Positions 59,560-64,000 of a DNA stretch of 64,000 nt are shown here, piece by piece. The DNA comes from Cymbidium sinense. Lineage: Eukaryota > Streptophyta > Magnoliopsida > Asparagales > Orchidaceae. The notes beneath the pieces were generated by a model, which saw nothing but the letters and a program-made list of their open reading frames with translations, searched no databases and was not told the origin of the DNA. The first letter of the stretch is position 1; every line of letters begins with the position of its first letter. The position numbers were made by a program, and so were the translations under genes. Where the stretch lies: the NCBI GenBank assembly GCA_021442155.1, contig JAKCPB010001394.1:62001-126000 (forward strand), given 5' to 3'.

Positions 59560-60690
59560 TCCCCTTTACAATCAATGAGCTAATAAGATCCTCCTTGGTA
59601 GGCCTTTCTATGACAAGGGCCTTCCCAAGTGGGTTCAAACTTGCCTCCCATCTTTGACAACAATTGGTCTCCTTAGAACTAAAACAAGTTCTCTACTTGA
59701 AAAGCTCTAGGAGGACCAACTTGTTGTGAGCTTGAATCATTTTGGCTTTGTATAACTCGAGGTTTTTGGCATGCTCATAGGCATCTCTCCTCAAACCTTG
59801 AGCTCTTCTAACCTTAACTTGGCATTACTGGTGATTTTGCTACCCAATGCTATCCTTAGTGATGGGAGTTGAACTTCTAAAGGTAGAATGGCTTGACATA
59901 CACTAAGAGAGAGGTAGATTGGTTGGAGTTCTCTATGTGGTGTGGTATGCCCACAATGCTTCAACTACTTGCCAACATGTTGTCATCAAGCATCTTCTTT
60001 AGTATGGATGAGAGTTTTTTTTATTGAATGCTTCTAGGCCATTTGCTGGGGTAGATAGTATCCAATCTATACCATGTCTCTTGGAAGTATTGATCTTGGT
60101 GCTCTTGAATGCGGTACCATTATCGGATATAATTTGTCGAGGCACCCAAAACCTATATATGATATGGTTCACGAAAATTAGCACATCTTTATATGACCTC
60201 TCGAGTGGGATTGCAGCCCACTTGGAAAAGTAGTCGGTGGTAGCTAGAATGAACCAATGACCCTTGGAAGAAGGAGGATCGATAGGACCCACTATGTCGG
60301 TACCCCAACACTCAAATGGCCATGAGGCCAATGTAGATGTAGAATGTTGGGTGGTTGATGTAGGACCACCGTACACGACGATGGCATCTCTAGATACATC
60401 CATACAATCTGTAATCATCATAGGTTAGTAATATCCTAGTCTCTTGATCTTTGCTTTCATCTTTGGATCGGATTGATGCACTCTGCATAAACTTGAATGT
60501 ACCTCGGTCATGATCCTACGAGCTTCGTATTTGTCCAAATAACGTAACCACATTTGATCGAAGGACACTCGGTACAAGGAGCCATCCATGAGAGCATAGG
60601 AGAGAGCTTTTTGTTTCACATGATGAGCTTGTGATTTCTCTTGAGGTAGTTTCCTTGTGTTCAAGTAATCTATGAATGTTTTCTCCAATC
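59560..60690 (-). pseudogene. Element B integrase
   Basis: Minus strand. 60688-60425 holds the zinc-binding part ('SLYRVSFDQMWLRYL', 'MTEVHSSLCRVHQSDPKMKAK'). 60421-59999 holds the catalytic core: 'WGTDIVGPIDPPSSKGHWF' (first Asp), 'IISDNGTAFKS' (second Asp) and 'NGLEAFNK' (Glu). Only about 29 residues separate the second Asp from the Glu, against the usual 35, so a few residues seem deleted after 'FKS'. The C-terminal part can be traced to about 59560 with frameshifts ('RDAYEHAKNLELYKAKMIQ', 'LVLVLRRPIV'). It inserts the element DNA into the genome. Element C lacks this domain. Confidence 0.8.
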
Positions 60691-61150
60691 CGACTCCTCA
60701 TTTGTGGCAACAACCTCCCCTTCAAGAAAGTCTCTCGAGAGTTCAACATCAATAAGAGATAGGACTTGTTTGTTTTGAACTCTTATTGGAATGAACTCAT
60801 CTTCTGGACATGTCAATTCTTTGGCAAGTTTGGCCAAAGCATCTGCTACTGCATTCTCTCCTCGAGGGACCTTGTAGATGGTGACCTCAGGGATTTGGCC
60901 CAACAGCTTCATGGTATACTCGTGGTAAAGATGAAGCTTAGGTTTTAGAATCTTGTAGGACCCGGTAATCTAGTTGATGACCAACTAAGAATCCCCAAAG
61001 ATGTTGATGCTTTTGACACACGTAATGGCTAACTCAGCAATCAAAGCCTCATACTTGGCTTCATTGTTGGTGCATGGATTGGAGATAGTATGAGAATCTC
61101 ATCACATTGCGGTCTAAGTTAAGAGAACTACTACTACCCGCCTTTCACGG
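60690..61150 (-). pseudogene. Element B additional RNase H domain
   Basis: Minus strand, 60912-60700 encodes 'MKLLGQIPEVTIYKVPRGENAVADALAKLAKELTCPEDEF', the C-terminal half of the Tat-type second RNase H; the 'NNEAKYEAL' part is near 61070. It aligns to 48650-49149 of C and continues into the integrase, showing what C has lost. Confidence 0.75.
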
Positions 61151-61199
61151 AAGAGTAGATCATGGTTCTTCTCTTTATGAAAACCACACCATCAAATAT

Positions 61200-61680
61200 A
61201 TCTCCCAAGCGTGGTTGTCAACCTCCCCTAAGTTCATGATTTGTTCATGAGATCATCACTAAGCGGGGAATCAAGTGGGTGTCTTTGCTAAGAAAAATTT
61301 GCTAGTGCTTATTTTTCACCGCCGCGGAGAATGAATGTGATAACTATGAGAATCATGGACCAATGTGCCAAACATCCGGATAGCGTTGGCCGTGTCATGA
61401 GATCTTTAGTGGATTGGTTCTTGAAATCAAGTTCACCTTATGAAAGCATATAATGTCATAGCTTTTGGGATGCAAAGATTAAAGCTAGGCAATGTTTCTC
61501 AATAGGTGGGTAGTTACGGGGATCGGATGATGGCGAGGGTAGAGAGCACTCTCCTTCCCTTCATCATTGGCTTTGGGCCAACAAAGCAGAGGAGTCATCA
61601 ATGCGGTGTGTAGAGGATGAGTGGCTACCAGATAGGGGTTGCTAGAGCGGCTTCTGCTTGGTTGATATCTTCAAATGCAT
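61200..61680 (-). pseudogene. Element B RNase H, strongly decayed
   Basis: Position and short matches (for example a 'YLA/EKHCLALIF'-like piece near 61490) align it with 48061-48550 in C, but many indels break it. Confidence 0.5.
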
Positions 61681-62680
61681 GTTGGCACTTATCATCCCAC
61701 TTGAACTTGGAATCCTTTTGATAAGTTTGAAAATGGCTTGCATCTTCCGATAGATTGGAGATAAATCTTAGATATGAACCCCTTGGAAAGATCGAGTTGA
61801 GTTAAACTTTTGGTGGTGGCATTTCTAAGATAGCTTTGATCTTTTGGATCTATTATATTCCCGATGTGGACAACAAACCCAGGAACTTCTGAAGCTACTC
61901 CGAATGCACACTTAGGATTCATTTTGAGGTTTATCTTAATGCATTGAAACTACTCTCAAGTCAAAGAGATGGTCTTCCTTTTCTTTGCTTTTGACTACTA
62001 GATCATCACTCAACTTGATGATGAATGAGTTCATTGAAGATCGAGTCATGGCCCATGGTATGTAACAAGCATTTTTAAGGTCGAAAGGCATGACCTTATA
62101 ACAATAGATTCTGATCGGGGTTTAAAAAGCAATGTTTCTTTCATCCTCGGGGGCCATCTTGATTTGGTTGTAACCAAATGACCCATCCATGAAGGAGAAT
62201 ACTGCATGAGATGAGGTGATGTCCACCATTAATTTTAGTATAGGAAGAGGAAACTCATCCTTAGGACATGCCTTGTTTAAGTCCCTGAAATTGATGCATA
62301 TGCAAATTTTGGCCATTCTTCGGATGCCTTTGGCTAAGTAGGGATTTTTCTTCTCGATGAAAGTAGCATCAATCGATTCTTGACTTGAAATGACCTATTG
62401 TTGATTTCTAATCGTAGAGCTTGCTTGATAGGGTGTTAGGGTCTATTGCTAGTTGTGGTACTATGTCAAGATAATCAGGCATCTCTTCATAGCTCCATGC
62501 AAAGCGTCCTTAAACTCAATCAATAGTCTAACTAAGTCATTGGTTTCTTCTTCATTTTGTTCAACAATAGCGATGTATGTGGATTTTCTTACGAGGTTGA
62601 TTTCTTTAAGCTTGTCAATTATTGAATGGATTTTCTCTTCAAATTTTTGGCGGTGCATCTTTGATTTGAGATCATCTAGA
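61680..62680 (-). pseudogene. Element B reverse transcriptase
   Basis: Minus strand. 62697-62461 gives the lead-in ('EEETNDLVRLL', 'ALHGAMKRC'). 62316-62122 gives 'ICINFRDLNKACPKDEFPLPI', 'FSFMDGSFGYNQIKMAPEDERN'. The catalytic YVDD region near 61990-62000 is damaged. 61922-61692 gives 'MNPKCAFGVASEVPGFVVH' and the connection. It is frameshifted at several points. Confidence 0.75.
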
Positions 62681-62689
62681 TCATAGTTT

Positions 62690-63330
62690 CTAAACACACA
62701 TCCTCAGAGTTGGTTTGAGAAGAACTGTCAATTCGATGATTGGTGACAACTAGTAATCATCATTGTGGACCCACTATCTTGAATCTAGTTGATCTTGATT
62801 GTGCATCCACGCCTCATTGTTCCATATTGAAGTACTGACACATTCTTGGACCATGTATAAGGAATCAAACCCTTCTTTGCAAGATTAAGAACACAGCAGT
62901 ACCAATCAAAAGGAAATTCCATTAATTCTTTATATGAATTATCCTCAAGTCTACATCAAGTTTGGACTTGAGGATGATGATCCCAATAAAATCTCTTTGG
63001 CTTGACATCATGGAAGAAGGGGCTTCCTTAACTAAACCTTCAACTTTTGAGAGGAAAGTGAGGTTAGAGCTAAGGTTCCTAATTCTTTTAGTTTCACATA
63101 AACTTGATTTGAGTACATTCGTGCCTTGCATGGAGGCTTGGTCTTCATCGCTGTCAAACTCGAGTGTCACATCCAATGAAACCCTAGAGGGTTGGATATG
63201 TTAATCACATAGACTCATCCTCGAGCTGGATTCCAAGTCTATGTGAATAGTAGGGGTACTCTGAGAACATAACCCTTGTTGGTTGGTGCTACTAGGGGTC
63301 TTCCACTGAACTACCTTTGTATCTACCTCT
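62690..63330 (-). pseudogene. Element B protease-RT linker
   Basis: 63176-62922 reads 'MDVTLEFDSDEDQASMQ' and 'EGLVKEAPSS', matching 46440-46700 of element C. Acidic linker without a known domain; frameshifts are present. Confidence 0.6.
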
Positions 63331-63379
63331 ACCTGCACGTGGAGGTGAGTCATCCTACCCATATGTCCATATGATGGAA

Positions 63380-64000
63380 TGACATGTATACTTGTTCCTA
63401 TCCACTCTTCACTTGTATTTTCATTTTCTTTTCCTTTTCTTTTCTTTATTTACTTCTTTTTCCTTTTCTTTTGCATTTTAATTTTGACCAAGTTCACGAG
63501 AAAAAGTATTTTGAGAAAGATAGTAGGTCACATCTTGATATATCTCAACCTCTCTAACTGGATATGGCTTTTCATCTCTTTGACACAATATTCAATTCCA
63601 TCCCTTATGAACTTGATGCACTGATGAAGGGAGGATAATCATCTTGTGATGTATTTGAGGCTCAAGCAAAGCGATGAATGAAGTATTATTATATAGAACT
63701 TGCTTGTCTTTCAATCACCTATTTCCAAAGGTAACACTATGGAACTAAAGCTCTCTTGTTCATTGAATCCTCTCAACATCATCCAATCTCCTCGAGTGTG
63801 GAGATGTCAATCCTCAAGTAAGGGTCTTTAGACTCATAATGTTCGATGCACACGGATCACAAAATCACGAAAAGTCGAATCTCCCATGTCCACTTTGTAA
63901 TGTAGAGGGGATGGTTGTGCTCCATGTCCCCTAGAAGAAGGTCTTCATCTGTAAAAGTGACTCCCAATTCTTTGGAATAATGTGCCCCCTCTCTAATAAC
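63380..64000 (-). pseudogene. Element B protease, cut by window edge
   Basis: Minus strand from the right edge: a 'GVTFTDEDLLLGDMEHN' stretch near 63970-63910, then frameshifted protease with the 'SLHQC' end near 63610 and a lysine-rich tail to about 63410. Its gag and 5' LTR lie beyond the window. Confidence 0.65.

Overview
This is plant nuclear DNA: AT-rich and gene-poor, with multi-kilobase LTR retrotransposons (Ty3/gypsy, Tat-like by domain order) in several decay states, Ty1/copia debris, tRNA-derived SINE copies, microsatellites and a few plant gene relics. The only recognisable host genes are a frameshifted dehydrin, a second truncated dehydrin, and an N-terminal fragment of a SIZ1-type SUMO ligase. 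The style suits a flowering plant with a large genome. Species, and even monocot versus dicot, cannot be settled from the sequence alone. No coding sequence in the window is fully intact.

Layout. 1-13.4 kb is a scrambled block of one gypsy family. It holds a minus-strand gag relic (4357 to 707) ending in an LTR start (709 to 1), a plus-strand protease-region fragment (6199-6620), a large LTR piece in minus orientation (6620-11725), and the 5' leader and gag N-terminus of a plus-strand copy (11740-13410). 13.45-14.1 kb is a tandem repeat. 14.5-19.1 kb is the dehydrin island: a truncated dehydrin pseudogene (14505-14861) and a promoter-bearing dehydrin (18260-18789) with one missing base, with a decayed gypsy reverse transcriptase between them. 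19.1-32.1 kb is old intergenic DNA: two SINE copies, a copia gag relic, a GC-rich island, a 159-bp tandem repeat, an (AT)n tract, the SIZ1 fragment joined to an unidentified coding fragment, and three copies of another LTR-like repeat (called R3 here).

32.1-64 kb is two converging members of the large gypsy family. Element C (+) has a 5' LTR of about 7.2 kb (32080-39259), a primer-binding-site-like motif (39270), a repeat-rich leader, gag, protease, reverse transcriptase, RNase H and an extra RNase H, and stops abruptly at 49149. Element B (-) enters from the right edge with protease, RT, RNase H, extra RNase H and integrase, then a repeat-rich 3' region (56.2-59.5 kb) and a 3' LTR of about 7 kb (56157 to 49150) that abuts the broken end of C. 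The two LTRs therefore form a roughly 24-kb inverted-repeat structure around C's coding region.

The points most worth a second look are the very long LTRs, with a dense array of TTGACC (W-box-like) motifs and a conserved small hairpin; the one-base lesion in a dehydrin that otherwise keeps promoter and motifs; and the SIZ1 gene-fragment chimera lying between inverted R3 copies. I found nothing that supports a new defence, enzymatic or regulatory system. All boundaries are by-eye estimates.
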